From Planctomycetota bacterium (GTDB lineage: Bacteria > Planctomycetota > B15-G4 > SIAN01), in assembly GCA_016795285.1 (NCBI GenBank), contig JAEUIC010000015.1, positions 1 to 61,730 on the forward strand: 61,730 nucleotides of DNA, given 5' to 3'. The first letter of the stretch is position 1; each line of letters starts with the position of its first letter. This document shows, piece after piece, positions 60,551 through 61,730 of this stretch. The notes below the pieces were generated by a model. It had not been told where the DNA came from, ran no database searches, and saw only the letters and a list, made by a program, of their open reading frames with translations. Made by a program: the position numbers and the translations under genes.

Positions 60551-61540
60551 GTGACCGAGCCCTTGGAGCGCGCCGAGCGCTTGCAGAGCGAGAGCGCCTT
60601 CCTGCGCGACGTCGTCCGCGCCGTCGAGGACGTGATCGTCGGCCAGCGCGCCTTGATCGACGGCCTCTTGATCGGCCTCCTGGCCGACGGGCACGTGCTG
60701 CTGGAAGGCGTTCCGGGACTCGCGAAGTCCCTCGCCGTGCAGTCGCTGGCGCACGCGCTCGGCGGCCGCTTCGGCCGTATCCAATTCACCCCGGATCTCC
60801 TGCCCTCGGATCTGATCGGGACGCAGGTCTACGATCCGCGGAGCGGAGTCTGGTCGGTGCGCGAGGGCCCCGTGTTCGCGAACTTCGTCCTCGCCGACGA
60901 GATCAACCGCGCCCCCGCCAAAGTGCAGTCGGCGTTGCTGGAGGCGATGCAGGAGCGCCAGGTGACGCTCGCCGGCGAGACGCGCCGACTGCCCGAGCCC
61001 TTCCTCGTGCTCGCGACCCAGAACCCGGTGGAGCAGGAAGGCACCTATCCGCTCCCCGAGGCGCAGCTCGATCGATTCCTGCTGAAGGTCATCGTCGGCT
61101 ACCCGACGCCGGAGGAGGAGAAGCGCATCGTCCTCCGCATGGCGCAAGTCTCGACGAAGCGGCGCGTCCTCCCCGTCGCGACGCCGGAGCAAGTGCTCGC
61201 GGCGCGGGCGCTCCTCGACGAGGTCTACGTCGACGAGAAGATCCTCGACTACGTGATCGCGCTGGTCTTCGCGACGCGCGAGCCCGCTCAGCGCGGCCTG
61301 CGCGAGCTCGCGCCGATGATCCTCTACGGCGCCTCGCCGCGCGCCTCGATCGCGCTCGTCCGCGCGGCGCGCGCCCGCGCCTTGCTCGAAGGGCGCCCCT
61401 TCGTGCTGCCGGAGGACGTGAAGCGCGTCGGCCACGACGTGCTGCGCCACCGCGTGATCACGACCTACGAAGCAGAGGCCGAGGGCCTGAGCTCGCAGCA
61501 GGTCGTCTCGCGCATCTTCGAGACCGTGCCCGTTCCGTGA
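60551..61540 (+). CDS. MoxR-family AAA+ ATPase
   Basis: 329 residues from GTG 60551. Walker A GVPGLAKS (about 52-60), Walker B FVLADEINRAP, sensor 1 LATQNPVEQEGTYPLPEAQLDRF, and the MoxR ending YGASPRASIALVRAARARALLEGR. VIVGQRALIDGLLIGLLADGHVLLEG is a standard start. MoxR proteins are chaperones for metal insertion or enzyme activation, and are nearly always followed by DUF58 and VWA membrane proteins. Its stop overlaps the next frame (GTGA). 159 bases separate it from the divergent TPR gene. Confidence 0.95.
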   Translation: MTEPLERAERLQSESAFLRDVVRAVEDVIVGQRALIDGLLIGLLADGHVLLEGVPGLAKSLAVQSLAHALGGRFGRIQFTPDLLPSDLIGTQVYDPRSGVWSVREGPVFANFVLADEINRAPAKVQSALLEAMQERQVTLAGETRRLPEPFLVLATQNPVEQEGTYPLPEAQLDRFLLKVIVGYPTPEEEKRIVLRMAQVSTKRRVLPVATPEQVLAARALLDEVYVDEKILDYVIALVFATREPAQRGLRELAPMILYGASPRASIALVRAARARALLEGRPFVLPEDVKRVGHDVLRHRVITTYEAEAEGLSSQQVVSRIFETVPVP

Positions 61541-61730
61541 GTGGCGGTGCGAGGAGCGATGCGGAAGTCACCCTGCAAGTTGCGCGCGCAGCTCCTGACG
61601 CGGCCGCGGAGGTGTTCGTCGGCGCAAACGCTGAAGCGGCGGGAACGGTATTAGGCGGGGCCAACCGCGGCGCCGGGTGCACGGTGTTCGTGGGGGCCGA
61701 CCCCCACGCACGCGGGCCGGCGATGATGAG
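61537..61730 (+). CDS. partial frame coupled to MoxR (product unknown)
   Basis: Opens with GTG 61537, overlapping the MoxR stop, and stays open for 64 codons to the end of the window. Residues such as [22 protein letters not shown] and GCTVFVGADPHARG do not resemble the start of a DUF58 protein. That is the gene expected after moxR, so either the true start is later or the family is different. Evidence is only frame openness and position. Confidence 0.35.
   Translation, partial: MSGGARSDAEVTLQVARAAPDAAAEVFVGANAEAAGTVLGGANRGAGCTVFVGADPHARGPAMM

Noticed and set aside
1..61730. CRISPR arrays, rRNA genes or phage structural genes
   Set aside because: No regularly spaced short repeats, rRNA signatures, or capsid/terminase motifs were seen in the window.

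Overview
The window is about 70% G+C and tightly packed with translationally coupled operons. It carries gene families typical of planctomycetes: a DUF1549/DUF1553 plus DUF1501 pair, a DUF1580 DNA-binding protein, a kinase-like plus formylglycine-generating-enzyme (FGE) fusion, many secreted or lipoprotein beta-propellers, and abundant secreted peptidases. The best guess is a chromosome segment of an aerobic, heterotrophic, proteolytic member of the Planctomycetota or a close relative. This rests on gene content only; no rRNA is present.

Layout. 1-8097: end of an M1 aminopeptidase, a secretory cluster (propeller lipoprotein, small lipoprotein, pseudokinase-FGE membrane protein, possible nuclease-like protein), then two small soluble proteins. 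8162-18237: a genomic island inserted in the 3' half of a tRNA-Pro(UGG) gene. It is bounded by a 48-bp exact direct repeat and carries a tyrosine recombinase interrupted by an in-frame TAA, a DUF1580 protein, an AAA ATPase and visibly AT-richer cargo. The cargo includes two complete and one truncated integron attC sites, all on the minus strand. Each follows a minus-strand gene, so this is a small gene-cassette array with no integron integrase in view. A decayed IS3-family element sits inside the third attC.

18335-26863 (minus): an eight-gene run of PLP decarboxylase, Xaa-Pro aminopeptidase, dicarboxylate symporter, MoaD/ThiS-like protein, BNR-repeat protein, DNA glycosylase, TrmJ-like methyltransferase and glycosyltransferase. 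26939-32404: S9 peptidase, DUF4097 lipoprotein with His-His-Gly repeats, Nudix hydrolase, FG-GAP lipoprotein. 32426-35563 (minus): a four-gene zinc/manganese ABC uptake operon. 35639-41457: membrane protein plus phytanoyl-CoA dioxygenase-like oxygenase; a split Aer-type receptor (PAS protein plus soluble chemotaxis protein); a sulfur pair (TauE/SafE exporter and metallo-beta-lactamase/rhodanese/DUF2892 fusion).

41543-49416 (minus): a seven-gene operon of efflux adaptor, ABC ATPase, two permeases, CmoB-like methyltransferase, M14 carboxypeptidase and ECF sigma factor. 49484-61730: arylsulfotransferase-like protein, ChaN-hydrolase lipoprotein fusion, DUF1501 and DUF1549/DUF1553 proteins, sulfatase-fold protein without the formylglycine motif, thioredoxin-like TPR protein, and a MoxR ATPase with the start of a coupled downstream frame.

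The most unusual part is the island: an integron-type cassette array inside a tRNA-targeted integrative element of a planctomycete-like genome, apparently frozen by recombinase loss and an IS insertion.
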